Of a stretch of DNA of 25,588 nucleotides, positions 1-8,014 are shown one piece after another. A program made the translations under genes and the position numbers. Below the pieces are notes generated by a model that saw only the letters and a program-made list of their open reading frames with translations, was not told the DNA's origin and made no database searches. Within the stretch, counting starts at the first letter, position 1; each line of letters starts with the position of its first letter. Origin of the DNA: Afipia sp. (GTDB lineage: Bacteria; Pseudomonadota; Alphaproteobacteria; Rhizobiales; Xanthobacteraceae); contig JAGVII010000002.1 of the NCBI GenBank assembly GCA_020056155.1, positions 1 to 25,588 of the forward strand. The letters are read 5' to 3'.

Positions 1-566
1 AAGCAGAGTTCCTCAAGATCAGCCCGAACAACAAGATCCCCGCGATCGTCGATCATGACGGGCCCGACGGGAAACCGCTGCCGGTTTTCGAGTCGGGAGC
101 GATTCTTCTGTACCTTGCTGAAAAGACCGGCAAGCTGCTTCCGTCCGCCCCTCGTTCACGAATGGAAGTCATTCAATGGCTGATGTTTCAGATGGGTGGT
201 ATTGGTCCAATGCTCGGACAGGCTCATCACTTTCGGCGCTACGCGCCGGAACAAGTCCCTTATGCCGTTGAACGTTACACGAAAGAGGCCGCCAGACTGT
301 ACGGCGTGATCGATCGCCGCTTGGCCGACCGTGAATATCTCGCCGGCGACTACTCGATCGCGGATATTGCGACTTTTCCCTGGATTCGTCCCTATCGTTG
401 GCAGGGCCAGGAGCTGGAGTCCTATCCCAATCTTAAGCGCTGGTTCGACGCTATCAAGGTTCGTCCGGCTGTACAGGAGGGGCTGGCTGTTATGTCCGAT
501 ACGAAAAAGTGGGAAGCGAAACCAGGCACAGAATCGTGGAAGAACATGTTCGGCGCGAAGGTTTGA
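1..566 (+). CDS. Glutathione S-transferase, C-terminal part (5' end outside window)
   Basis: The reading frame is open from the window edge (first full codon at 3) to TGA at 564-566, about 187 residues. The left part carries the end of the thioredoxin-fold domain: a [10 protein letters not shown] segment with the cis-Pro of GSTs, followed by [15 protein letters not shown], which holds the Glu-Ser pair that binds the gamma-glutamyl group of glutathione. The rest is the all-helical GST domain, including [16 protein letters not shown], the conserved N-capping box and hydrophobic-staple region. The pattern is closest to the YfcG/YghU (Nu-class) group, which in E. coli has disulfide-bond reductase activity on glutathione; that subgroup assignment is inferred from remembered family sequences. 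An internal ATG at 162 is not the true start, because conserved sequence continues upstream of it. The next gene starts about 140 bases downstream on the same strand, so a shared transcript is possible but not shown. Confidence 0.9.
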   Translation, partial: AEFLKISPNNKIPAIVDHDGPDGKPLPVFESGAILLYLAEKTGKLLPSAPRSRMEVIQWLMFQMGGIGPMLGQAHHFRRYAPEQVPYAVERYTKEAARLYGVIDRRLADREYLAGDYSIADIATFPWIRPYRWQGQELESYPNLKRWFDAIKVRPAVQEGLAVMSDTKKWEAKPGTESWKNMFGAKV

Positions 567-704
567 AGCCGAAGACATTCTCGCAGCGATCGTTGCCGCA
601 GTAGCCGCTCACCGGGTCGGCTCACTATGGAAGCGCCAGATGTGATCACGACTGAGTGCAGTTGTGAATCGGCATCGGAATGCCAATAAGGGGGCCCTAT
701 CCGG

Positions 705-1571
705 ATGTTGATGACGATCGATCGCGTGCAGATCGCTACACAGGATGCCAGGGGCGTCGCGGAAGCTTGGCGCCGTAGATTGGGCGCGGAGGAGGTATCG
801 TCCGACTCCATCAAGGCGCTTCGGGCCAGAAAGACGACGCTGCGCGTAGGAACCGGCGAAGTCGAGCTTTTGGAACCGGACGGCGCAGGGATTGTGGAGC
901 ATGAGTTGACCCGGCGCGGCCGGTCTCATGTCTTTGGCGCTGGTGCGACATCATTCAATGTTTCCGCTCTCGTGAAAAATGCCGCCCGGGCAGGTGCTCA
1001 GCATATCCACGAAGGTGACCAGGATTTCATCCGCATCGAGATCGAAGGCAGCCCTGTGCACTTTGTGATCTCGCCTCCACGGGACGTGAAGCCGATAGGA
1101 AAGGTGGACTTTCTATACGAAGTCACATTGCTGGCAGCAGATCAGGCTGCCGCAGCGAACGACATTGCGCGGGTCTTCGGCCTGAACACGGAGAACTTCG
1201 TGACAATTACGTCGGAGCTCTTCGGCTATACAGGCGTCCTCACTCTCTTTTCGCCCGATCGTCTCGACAGGTTTGAAGTCATCACCCCAACCGACATGAC
1301 CAAAACTCTCGGTCGGTATTATAAACGCGAGGGAGCGTCATTCTATATGGCATACGCCGAGAGTCGTGAAATCGGCAACATTCAACGGGCAGCAAAGGCG
1401 GATGGTGCCGGTCTGACACTGGATCCGCGCGAAAAGCAGCAAGAAGGCCGAGATCCCGAGCAAATCTGGCTCCACCCCGGCGCGCTCAATGGAATGATGC
1501 TGGAAATTTCCAGGCCAACGCTCGCATGGCGATGGTCTGGACACCCGCAGCGCGTCGAAGCTCTTGGTTAG
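705..1571 (+). CDS. VOC-fold (glyoxalase/dioxygenase superfamily) protein, two-module
   Basis: The predicted product has 288 residues. It starts MLMTIDRVQIATQD, the typical first beta strand of a vicinal-oxygen-chelate module, and contains a second module from about residue 130 (KVDFLYEVTLLA...AANDIARVFGL). Near the C-terminus is WLHPGALNGMMLEISRP, the HPxxxxGxxLEI strand common in VOC enzymes that place a metal ligand there. Members include glyoxalase I, methylmalonyl-CoA epimerase and ring-cleavage dioxygenases; I cannot tell which reaction this one performs. A G-rich stretch about 10 bases upstream supports ATG 705; ATG 711 is an alternative. The gene lies between a glutathione transferase and the glcDEF genes on the same strand, so handling of a reactive 2-oxo or 2-hydroxy compound is conceivable but is inference only. 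Confidence 0.78.
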   Translation: MLMTIDRVQIATQDARGVAEAWRRRLGAEEVSSDSIKALRARKTTLRVGTGEVELLEPDGAGIVEHELTRRGRSHVFGAGATSFNVSALVKNAARAGAQHIHEGDQDFIRIEIEGSPVHFVISPPRDVKPIGKVDFLYEVTLLAADQAAAANDIARVFGLNTENFVTITSELFGYTGVLTLFSPDRLDRFEVITPTDMTKTLGRYYKREGASFYMAYAESREIGNIQRAAKADGAGLTLDPREKQQEGRDPEQIWLHPGALNGMMLEISRPTLAWRWSGHPQRVEALG

Positions 1572-1585
1572 AGATTGGGTGGGTG

Positions 1586-1619
1586 TCGACCTAATGAACC
1601 GTGCGTTCCATGAGGTCGA
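1586..1619. promoter_or_regulatory. Inverted repeat upstream of glcD
   Basis: Two 11-base arms, TCGACCTAATG (1586-1596) and CATGAGGTCGA (1609-1619), are complementary at 10 of 11 positions around a 12-base spacer. The repeat lies in the 105-base gap between the VOC gene and glcD, about 60 bases before the preferred glcD start. It could be an operator for the glc genes or a stem-loop. No T-run follows, so an intrinsic terminator is unlikely. Confidence 0.4.
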
Positions 1620-1676
1620 TGGGTCGTGGCGAATCGCCGAGCGCGCATCGGACGTATGCCGATGTCAGAGGTATTC

Positions 1677-3113
1677 ATGAGCGCGATCATATTCTCCGAA
1701 CCAGACAAAGCAATTCTCGATCGTCGCGATGCGATCGTGGAGCATCTGGCAAGGCTGGTTTCGTCCGATGGCCTAATCACGGATAGAGACGAATGCAGGG
1801 CATACGAAACCGACGCGTTCGCTGCTTATCGCAAGATGCCGCTGGCCGTTGTGTTGCCGACATCGACGAATGAAGTAAGTGCTGTTCTCAGGTTCTGCCA
1901 TGACAACGGGGTGAAGGTCGTGCCGCGCGGCGCGGGCACCTCCCTTGCAGGAGGGGCAATTCCGACCGAGGACGCTATTGTTCTTGGGCTTTCAAGAATG
2001 AGCCGTGTGCTCGAGATCAACTACGACGATCGCTTCATTCGGGTCGAAGCGGGCGTTACCAACCTAAACATCACCGCTGCGGTGGCGGACAGAGGCTTTT
2101 TCTACGCGCCGGACCCGTCATCTCAGCTCGCGTGTACCATCGGTGGCAATATCGCCAATAACTCGGGCGGTGCGCATTGCCTGAAATATGGCGTTACGAC
2201 AAACAATCTTCTCGGCGTCAGAATGGTGATGATCGACGGAACGATCATCGATCTAGGTGGAAACAGTCTCGATAGCGGTGGTCTTGATCTGCTGGGTGTT
2301 GTGGTCGGATCTGAAGGCCAGCTCGGGATCGTGACCGAGGCTACGGTCCGGATACTGAGATCGGCCGAAGCCGCGCGTCCCGTTCTGTTTGGATTTTCCT
2401 CATGCGATGGAGCTGGCAACACCGTTGCGGAAATTATCGCGGCTGGAATCATCCCGGTCGCAATCGAATACATGGACAAGGCTGCGATCGAGATCTGTGA
2501 AGCTTTTTCCAAGGCCGGGTACCCACTCGACGCCGAAGCACTTCTGATCATCGAAGTGGAGGGCTCGAAAGCGGAAATGGACGCGACGCTTGACCGGATC
2601 ATTTCCATTGCGCGAGCCAATGGCGTGCAGACGGTACGGGAGAGCAAATCCGCGATTGAAACTGCGGCGATCTGGAAGGGGCGGAAGTCAGCGTTTGGTG
2701 CGACTGGGCGGGTTGCAGACTACTTGTGCATGGACGGAACTGTGCCGACGGGCAAGCTGTCATACGTGCTGGCGCAGATCACCGAGATCGTGAAGCGCTA
2801 TGGACTGCGTGTAGCTAATGTCTTCCATGCCGGCGATGGAAATATGCATCCTCTTATTCTTTATAACGCGAACGATCCGGCGGAGCAGTCCAAAGCAGAG
2901 GCCGCGGGCAACGACATCCTCAAGCTTTGCGTTGAAGTCGGTGGTTGTCTCACCGGCGAACACGGTGTCGGTATCGAGAAGCGCGATCTGATGCGTCACC
3001 AATTCAGTGAGATCGATCTTGCCCAACAGATACGCTTGCGTGCAGCGTTCGATTCAAAATGGCTGCTCAACACGGACAAGGTGTTTCCTGTTGACTGCCG
3101 AAATCAAACATAA
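1677..3113 (+). CDS. glcD: Glycolate oxidase, FAD-binding subunit GlcD
   Basis: From ATG 1677 the product has 478 residues. It follows E. coli GlcD closely: PRGAGTSLAGGAIP and FYAPDPSSQLACTIGGNIANNSGG form the PCMH-type FAD-binding domain, and RVANVFHAGDGNMHPLILYNAND plus GGCLTGEHGVGIEKRDLM form the C-terminal FAD-linked oxidase domain. The enzyme oxidises glycolate and related 2-hydroxyacids to 2-oxoacids and passes electrons to the membrane chain through GlcE and GlcF. The frame stays open upstream to a GTG at 1626 with ATGs at 1656 and 1662. ATG 1677 is preferred because CAGAGG lies 5 bases before it and the residues after it fit the family. glcE begins 18 bases after the stop. D-lactate or longer 2-hydroxyacids cannot be excluded as substrates. 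Confidence 0.93.
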   Translation: MSAIIFSEPDKAILDRRDAIVEHLARLVSSDGLITDRDECRAYETDAFAAYRKMPLAVVLPTSTNEVSAVLRFCHDNGVKVVPRGAGTSLAGGAIPTEDAIVLGLSRMSRVLEINYDDRFIRVEAGVTNLNITAAVADRGFFYAPDPSSQLACTIGGNIANNSGGAHCLKYGVTTNNLLGVRMVMIDGTIIDLGGNSLDSGGLDLLGVVVGSEGQLGIVTEATVRILRSAEAARPVLFGFSSCDGAGNTVAEIIAAGIIPVAIEYMDKAAIEICEAFSKAGYPLDAEALLIIEVEGSKAEMDATLDRIISIARANGVQTVRESKSAIETAAIWKGRKSAFGATGRVADYLCMDGTVPTGKLSYVLAQITEIVKRYGLRVANVFHAGDGNMHPLILYNANDPAEQSKAEAAGNDILKLCVEVGGCLTGEHGVGIEKRDLMRHQFSEIDLAQQIRLRAAFDSKWLLNTDKVFPVDCRNQT

Positions 3114-3131
3114 CGTTGGACGGATTTGGCT

Positions 3132-4319
3132 ATGTCTGGAGATCTGAAGCCGCGCGACGAAAAGAATCTGTCCGAATCGATCAGAATGGCAGCGGCGGCA
3201 AGAATACCGTTGATTGTCAGCGGTGCGGGTAGCAAGTCGGATATCGGCCGGCCGAATGGATATACAACGTCTGTTACAACACAGCGTATGCAGGGAGTAT
3301 CGATCTATGAGCCGACGGAATTGGTGATCGGAGCTCTTCCGGGAACACGGTTGTCCGAAATCAACGAGACACTTGCCACGCAAAATCAAATGCTGCCGTT
3401 CGAGCCCATGGATTATCGGCCCCTTCTCGGTGGGGGCCATGAGCCGACGATCGGCGGAATCGCAGCGGGAAACGTTTCAGGCCCGCGACGTATCATGGCT
3501 GGAGCCTGCCGTGACAGTCTGATTGGTATCCGGCTGGTAAATGGCCGCGGCGACGTCGTGAAATCGGGCGGACGGGTTATGAAGAACGTCACCGGTCTCG
3601 ATATGGTAAAGCTCAATTGCGGAGCGTGGGGTACGCTCGGTGTGTTCAGCGAGGTTATTTTCAAGGTTTTGCCAAAACCGGAATACGCGTCCTCGCTAGT
3701 GCTCCGCGGATTGAGTGATGCGACGGCAATCGCCGCATTGACGACGGCCCTGGGATCTCCATTTTCCGTCTCCGCTGCGGCGCATCTGCCGAAGGGCGTA
3801 GTGCCGGAACCCCTGACCATCGTTCGTATCGAGGGGTTCGCGCCTTCGGTAGCGTATCGTTGCGGCGAGATCGTCAAGCTTTGGCGGCCATATGGAGAGG
3901 CCGACCTTCTAGAGGGAGAAGCGGGCATAAATATTTGGTCTGATGTGCGGGATGCGCGGTGGCTGGCGGATCCTGCAGAGAGTGCCATATGGCGGCTCTC
4001 GCTGGCCCCCTCGAAAGCACCCGGCACCGTTGCTTGTATCAAACGGGTACTCGATGTGCGTCATTTCTATGATTGGGGCGGCGGCTTGGTTTGGCTCGCT
4101 GTCAACGCGTCAGAAGATGCGGGCTCCAAGGTGATCCGGGATGCAATGCGAGGCCTCGGTGGCCACGCAACACTTCTGCGCGCATCGCCGGCGGTTAGAA
4201 GCAAGGTCGAAATATTTGAGCCGCTTCCGCCTTCGCTCGCGGAGCTGACCCGAAGGATCAAGCTTGCGTTTGATCCTGACCGGATTCTCAATTTCGGAAG
4301 AATGTACTCCGGTATTTAA
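3132..4319 (+). CDS. glcE: Glycolate oxidase, FAD-binding subunit GlcE
   Basis: This is the second flavin subunit of the GlcDEF complex. The product from ATG 3132 has 395 residues, somewhat longer than the roughly 350 of E. coli GlcE. Recognisable family segments are PLIVSGAGSKSDIGRP near the N-terminus, YEPTELVIGALPGTRLSEINE, GGIAAGNVSGPRRIMAGACRDSLIG (the FAD-contacting loop), GGRVMKNVTGLDMVKLNCGAWGTLGV, and a C-terminal DRILNFGRMYSGI close to the family ending with NPGRMY. A TTG at 3126 is an alternative start; ATG 3132 has GGACGGA about 8 bases upstream. It is followed after 18 bases by glcF, giving the order D-E-F found in E. coli. No glcG, glcB or glcA is visible here. Confidence 0.93.
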   Translation: MSGDLKPRDEKNLSESIRMAAAARIPLIVSGAGSKSDIGRPNGYTTSVTTQRMQGVSIYEPTELVIGALPGTRLSEINETLATQNQMLPFEPMDYRPLLGGGHEPTIGGIAAGNVSGPRRIMAGACRDSLIGIRLVNGRGDVVKSGGRVMKNVTGLDMVKLNCGAWGTLGVFSEVIFKVLPKPEYASSLVLRGLSDATAIAALTTALGSPFSVSAAAHLPKGVVPEPLTIVRIEGFAPSVAYRCGEIVKLWRPYGEADLLEGEAGINIWSDVRDARWLADPAESAIWRLSLAPSKAPGTVACIKRVLDVRHFYDWGGGLVWLAVNASEDAGSKVIRDAMRGLGGHATLLRASPAVRSKVEIFEPLPPSLAELTRRIKLAFDPDRILNFGRMYSGI

Positions 4320-4337
4320 AGCGAAGATCGGAATCCT

Positions 4338-5639
4338 ATGCAAACGAACTTCTCGCTGGCAGCGCTCGCCGAGCCGCACATGAACGAGTCGGAGAAGATT
4401 CTTCGCGCCTGCGTCCATTGCGGGTTTTGTACTGCCACATGTCCGACCTACCTGCTGATGGGAGACGAACTGGACAGTCCGCGCGGGCGAATCTACCTCA
4501 TCAAAGACATGTTCGAGAATGAAAAGCCGGCGAGCGAGAAGGTCGTCAAACATGTGGATCGCTGCCTGTCCTGTCTCTCCTGCATGACGACCTGTCCGTC
4601 AGGGGTGCACTATATGCATCTGGTGGATCATGCGCGGGCGCACATTGCGAAGACCTACAAGCGCCCTTTGGTCGATCGTGTTCTGCGGGGCATACTGGCA
4701 GCGGTGCTGCCGTATCCAAAACGACTGAGACTGGCGCTGTTGTCGGCGGCCGCGGTCAGGCCGATGAGGACATGGATCGCCGGGCTTCCGGGAGGCGCGC
4801 AGTTGGCTGCCATGGTCGATCTTGCTCCGGCTCTGAAAGCACGGAGGTCCGCTCCCCGGGAATTGGTCGTGCAGGATAGGCGCGGCAGGGTCGCAATATT
4901 GACCGGCTGCGCCCAGCAGGTCATCGATCCTGACATCAACGACGCCGCGATCCGGTTGCTGAATCGTCACGGTATCGAGGTGACAAGCCCGCGCGGTGGG
5001 GGATGTTGCGGGGCTCTGGTGCATCATATGGGTTACGAGGAATCGGCGCTGGGGGCAGCCCGGCGCAACGTCGATGCCTGGACACGGGAGCTTGACAAGG
5101 GCGGGCTCGATGCCATCATCATCACAGCGTCAGGCTGCGGAACGACTGTTAAAGATTATGGATTCATGCTTCGCGAGGATAAGGCATACGCTCGTAAGGC
5201 TGCGCGCATTTCCGCGCTCGCACAGGATATCTCAGAGTATCTCTATAAACTTCAGCTTCAGGGGCCCGTTAGGACTACGGGTCAGATCGTCGCGTATCAT
5301 TCCGCGTGCTCGATGCAGCACGGTCAGCGCATCGCGGATCAGCCGAAATCACTTCTGAAGCAGATGGGATTTGTCGTTAGGGACGTTCCTGAAAGCCACA
5401 TCTGTTGCGGCTCTGCGGGGACCTACAATATTCTGCAGCCCGAGATCGCAGACCGGCTCCGGTTACGCAAGGTAGCGAATATCGAAAAGATAAAGCCGCA
5501 GATCATCGCGAGCGGCAATCTTGGGTGCATGACACAGATCGGCGCCGGGACGGCTATTCCGATAGTTCACACCGTAGAGTTGCTTGATTGGGCCACTGGC
5601 GGTCCGTTACCCGATGCCATGAAAGGCCGCTTCAATTAA
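4338..5639 (+). CDS. glcF: Glycolate oxidase, iron-sulfur subunit GlcF
   Basis: The 433-residue product carries two CX2CX2CX3CP clusters (Cys25, 28, 31, 35 and Cys76, 79, 82, 86), which bind two [4Fe-4S] centres. It also has two CCG-type motifs (GGGCCGALVHHMG and HICCGSAGTYN) of the heterodisulfide-reductase-like domain. These relay electrons from the flavin subunits to the quinone pool at the inner membrane. The N-terminus MQTN matches the MQT start of E. coli GlcF, so ATG 4338 is kept over ATG 4380, although the ribosome-binding site is weak. It is the last gene of the glc set; no clear terminator was found after it, and the next 600 bases are non-coding. Product length agrees with the family. 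Confidence 0.94.
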   Translation: MQTNFSLAALAEPHMNESEKILRACVHCGFCTATCPTYLLMGDELDSPRGRIYLIKDMFENEKPASEKVVKHVDRCLSCLSCMTTCPSGVHYMHLVDHARAHIAKTYKRPLVDRVLRGILAAVLPYPKRLRLALLSAAAVRPMRTWIAGLPGGAQLAAMVDLAPALKARRSAPRELVVQDRRGRVAILTGCAQQVIDPDINDAAIRLLNRHGIEVTSPRGGGCCGALVHHMGYEESALGAARRNVDAWTRELDKGGLDAIIITASGCGTTVKDYGFMLREDKAYARKAARISALAQDISEYLYKLQLQGPVRTTGQIVAYHSACSMQHGQRIADQPKSLLKQMGFVVRDVPESHICCGSAGTYNILQPEIADRLRLRKVANIEKIKPQIIASGNLGCMTQIGAGTAIPIVHTVELLDWATGGPLPDAMKGRFN

Positions 5640-5747
5640 TAGTGGGCCGCTTTGTGCGTCGTAAATTCGGGCGATCTCGAGAGTGCAAATCTAGCACAGC
5701 GGTAGTGGCGCCGACTTTTGGTCGCCTGCCTTTCCTTGATCCCATCC

Positions 5748-5764
5748 AATGACGCGTTATGGAA
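5748..5764. repeat. 17-bp repeat, copy 1 (second copy at 20598-20614)
   Basis: AATGACGCGTTATGGAA occurs here and again, in the same orientation, at 20598-20614. The flanks differ immediately outside the match. The second copy lies about 30 bases beyond the end of a transposase relic, so the sequence may be a terminal repeat of an insertion sequence. A chance match of this length in 25 kb is unlikely but possible. Confidence 0.5.
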
Positions 5765-5886
5765 CGCCCGTTTCCGGAATCCAGCCAGAGTTGATGATAG
5801 TCGATTCGAGATTTTTCTAGACCGTCCATCCAGCTTCTGGCTCGGATTTGGGAAGATGCTCGCTTGGGCGGCGCACGGCTCCCTTC

Positions 5887-6012
5887 GGCGCTTCGCGCGC
5901 CGCGGTGGACGCGGGCTATGCACCGAACGACGGGCAGGTCGGTCAGACCGGCAAGGTGGTTGCCCCTGAACTGTACATCGCCATCGGCATTTCCGGTGCG
6001 ATCCAGCATCTG
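5887..6012 (+). pseudogene. Relic of etfA (electron transfer flavoprotein alpha subunit)
   Basis: About 42 codons in one frame read [15 protein letters not shown] followed by [20 protein letters not shown] and SGAIQHL. This is the highly conserved FAD-binding segment near the C-terminus of EtfA. Immediately before it the frame no longer fits the family, although bases around 5866-5885 still resemble a frameshifted version. After QHL the conserved GMKDSKVIVAIN part is replaced by unrelated sequence. No start codon or upstream domain exists, so this is a broken fragment. ETF passes electrons from acyl-CoA and other dehydrogenases to the quinone pool; the fragment cannot do this. Confidence 0.8.
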
Positions 6013-6255
6013 ACCGAACATGATTTAGGTCGACGCGCTCGCGAATGCTCGAAACCTTCTCAACCCCCAGGTGACATCATTGCAGAGCGCGTCGTAAACG
6101 GCCCTGCGCCAGCATCTCGTGATCGTTAGGAAACGTTGGTCGACAAACCGCGTGTCATTTTCGTTCCTTTGAAGACTACGACGAGCCAGAAGTCCGCTTC
6201 TCTCAGTTAAACACCTTCTTTCCATTCGCGCTGGCATCGGGAAACTGAACTGAGG

Positions 6256-7008
6256 CTACACGATAGTATTTCTGGTAAATTTCTCAATATAATCCAGTAA
6301 CTTATCGGATGCAGCCGCGGCTGTTTTCGCATTGCCTCTGCAAATTTGTTCGGCCAAATTCGCGTGCAGCACGGCGGTATCAACCAAGCTTGCATGTCTT
6401 CTATGGTACTTCACCCAAAATCGCCTCGATAGGCCGTGCAGTAACGCCATGGATTTCGCAGCAAACTCATTTTGAGAAGCCTCATATTCCAGCTCGGTCA
6501 GCCGGTTGTCCCAGCGACTAAATAACGTTTCATCGGTATCCTCGGTAAGCTGCCGCAGGTTCGAGCCGATGTTAGCGAACTCCTTCCTCTGTTCTGGACT
6601 GGCGCGTTCGGCGGACAGTCTCGCAAGCAAACGCTCAGTCTCCCTTCTCATTTCCAAAAGACTAAGCTGCTTGTGAACGTTCAATTCGCTGACCAGAACT
6701 CCCCTTCGTGGAAGAATGAGAACCAAACCCTCGCGTTCCAGACGTCGCAAGGCTTCACGTATCGGTGTCCTGCCCATGTTCAACTGGCTGGCAAGAGTTT
6801 GTTCGGAGAGTGCGGCTCCTGGCTGCAATCGCAGGGTAACGATCATCTCCTCCAAAGCGCGATAGGCGTGGTCGGCCAGACTGATGTTTGAATCATCGTC
6901 GTCGGGTGCGAACGGCTTTTGCCGTTTGTGAGCATGATGTTTGCGAAGCATCAGACCGGGGCTCTCTCTCGATTTGGACGGATCAATATGAGTACACATA
7001 GCTGACAT
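6256..7008 (-). CDS. GntR-family transcriptional regulator, FadR/FCD-like
   Basis: The 250-residue product has a basic, His-rich N-terminal extension (about residues 1-42). A GntR winged helix-turn-helix follows at about 43-107: ADHAYRALEEMIVTLRLQPG, LSEQTLASQLNMGRTPIREA, and LRRLEREGLVLILPRRGVLV. The C-terminal half is an all-helical ligand domain of FCD type. The usual FCD metal-binding histidines are largely missing: the position in the DxxxH motif is Thr171, the late HxxL position reads Asp239, and only His215 seems to be kept. ATG 7008 is used; ATGs at codons 4 and 20 are alternatives and no start has a strong ribosome-binding site. It is divergent from the hydroxylase cassette at 7179, with a long palindrome between them, so it probably controls that cassette and itself. 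Its ligand is unknown; FCD regulators often sense organic acids. Confidence 0.88.
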   Translation of the reverse strand: MSAMCTHIDPSKSRESPGLMLRKHHAHKRQKPFAPDDDDSNISLADHAYRALEEMIVTLRLQPGAALSEQTLASQLNMGRTPIREALRRLEREGLVLILPRRGVLVSELNVHKQLSLLEMRRETERLLARLSAERASPEQRKEFANIGSNLRQLTEDTDETLFSRWDNRLTELEYEASQNEFAAKSMALLHGLSRRFWVKYHRRHASLVDTAVLHANLAEQICRGNAKTAAAASDKLLDYIEKFTRNTIV

Positions 7009-7074
7009 TTGTCCGATCGCAACGACGCAAATGACCTCTCAGCTTGAGCGGTAGAGAGGGCCACTGCAACAGAC

Positions 7075-7101
7075 TTGACAAGCGGCAGGCCCCGGGATTA
7101 T
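7075..7101 (+). promoter_or_regulatory. Possible sigma-70-type promoter for the hydroxylase cassette
   Basis: TTGACA at 7075-7080 is a perfect -35 hexamer. A weak -10 (GATTAT at 7096-7101, 15-base spacer; or TTATGT at 7098-7103, 17-base spacer) follows. If used, transcription would start inside the palindrome at 7103-7132, so a repressor bound there would block it. Confidence 0.4.
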
Positions 7102-7102
7102 G

Positions 7103-7132
7103 TGCCGACAACTGAAATTTCAGATGTCGGCA
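7103..7132. promoter_or_regulatory. 30-bp palindromic operator between GntR gene and hydroxylase cassette
   Basis: The outer arms TGCCGACA (7103-7110) and TGTCGGCA (7125-7132) are exact reverse complements. The core CTGAAATTTCAG (7112-7123) is itself a perfect palindrome. Only the A/A pair at 7111/7124 breaks the symmetry, so 14 of 15 base pairs match. A third half-site, TGTCGGC, lies at 7154-7160 in the leader before the ribosome-binding site at about 7168. The position, between divergent regulator and target genes, is typical of an autoregulated GntR operator. No T-run follows, so it is not a terminator. Confidence 0.75.
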
Positions 7133-7178
7133 GATAGGACTATGATCCTGAATTGTCGGCTAACAGGGAGGAAGGGTC

Positions 7179-7967
7179 ATGGAACTGCAGAAATCAGCCA
7201 TGTCCGATAGGCAACGCGCGTTCCGCGCGACCTATCGTCATCAAATCGCAACTTGGTACAACGGCTGGCTTCACGTCGCGGTGATTTTTGTTTCCGGCTT
7301 CGCCGTCACTTACGTCTGCGCGGCGAATTTGCGTGACGTCGCGTGGTGGGCGTGGGGCGTCATTCCTGTTGTTTTCCTGGCGTACCAGTTCGGAGAATAT
7401 TGGGCCCATCGTGTGTGGCTTCACCGGCCTGCGCAGAATGGGGCGCTTCGTGAACTCTACAATCGGCATACTCTGCAGCATCATCAGTTCTTCACTGACC
7501 ACGAGATGCGATTTGCTGATCACATGGACTGGCGTGTCACCTTCTTCCCGCCGTTCACAATGGCCATTATGCTTCTTGTGGCTCTGCCTAGTGCGGTGAT
7601 TTGCGGTCTGCTGCTATCGCCTAATGTTGGCTGGCTTGTCATGGCGAGCGTGATTGGCAGTTACATGTGGTACGAGTTCGTTCATTTCTGCTGCCACGTG
7701 GAAGACAACTGGTTCCTGATCAACTGTCCGATCGTCAACACCGCGCGCAGGCATCACAAAGCCCATCACGACCACTCCATCATGATGGAAGTCAATATGG
7801 GCATCGGAACTCCGATTTTCGATTGGGTTTACGGCACGTCCGATCTCGATCGCGGCTTCTTCGGGCACGTCTTCAATGGAAATAGCTGGAAGCACGTAAA
7901 GTCGGGCCTGCGAAAAACAGCAAAAACACCGACGCTAAAATTGCAGCGCTTGGCGGAGAGCCAGTGA
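7179..7967 (+). CDS. Fatty acid hydroxylase / sterol desaturase family membrane enzyme
   Basis: The 262-residue protein has the eight-or-more-histidine signature of the membrane di-iron FA hydroxylase superfamily: HX4H (His77, His82), HX3HH (His97, His101-102), a HFCCH pair (His169, His173) and HX3HH (His192, His196-197). Hydrophobic segments lie at about 29-49, 57-71, 125-147 and 150-166, which would place the His clusters at the cytoplasmic face. Such enzymes use O2 to hydroxylate or desaturate lipids (fatty acids, sterols, carotenoids, alkanes); the substrate here is unknown. ATG 7179 is preceded by GGAGG at about 6 bases, a strong site; ATG 7200 is less likely. It heads a same-strand set with two membrane proteins and an SDR, and probably responds to the divergent GntR regulator through the palindrome at 7103-7132. 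Confidence 0.88.
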   Translation: MELQKSAMSDRQRAFRATYRHQIATWYNGWLHVAVIFVSGFAVTYVCAANLRDVAWWAWGVIPVVFLAYQFGEYWAHRVWLHRPAQNGALRELYNRHTLQHHQFFTDHEMRFADHMDWRVTFFPPFTMAIMLLVALPSAVICGLLLSPNVGWLVMASVIGSYMWYEFVHFCCHVEDNWFLINCPIVNTARRHHKAHHDHSIMMEVNMGIGTPIFDWVYGTSDLDRGFFGHVFNGNSWKHVKSGLRKTAKTPTLKLQRLAESQ

Positions 7968-8014
7968 GCTTGCCTGTCGTGCTTTGAGTAAATTGCAAGT
8001 TGGGAGCAACGTCG

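Larger units (their letters stand above)
5640..6255. other. Gene-poor stretch with degraded sequence
   Basis: About 0.6 kb lies between the convergent glcF and GntR genes. No intact gene with a recognisable product is seen. It contains a short etfA relic and a 17-bp sequence repeated at 20.6 kb, both listed separately. Short ORFs are present on both strands but overlap each other and match no family I know. The stretch looks like decayed DNA left after rearrangement. Confidence 0.6.

Noticed and set aside
5708..5727. Possible stem-loop terminator after glcF
   Set aside because: The stem is short and bulged, with the T-run in the loop rather than after the stem, so it does not look like an intrinsic terminator.
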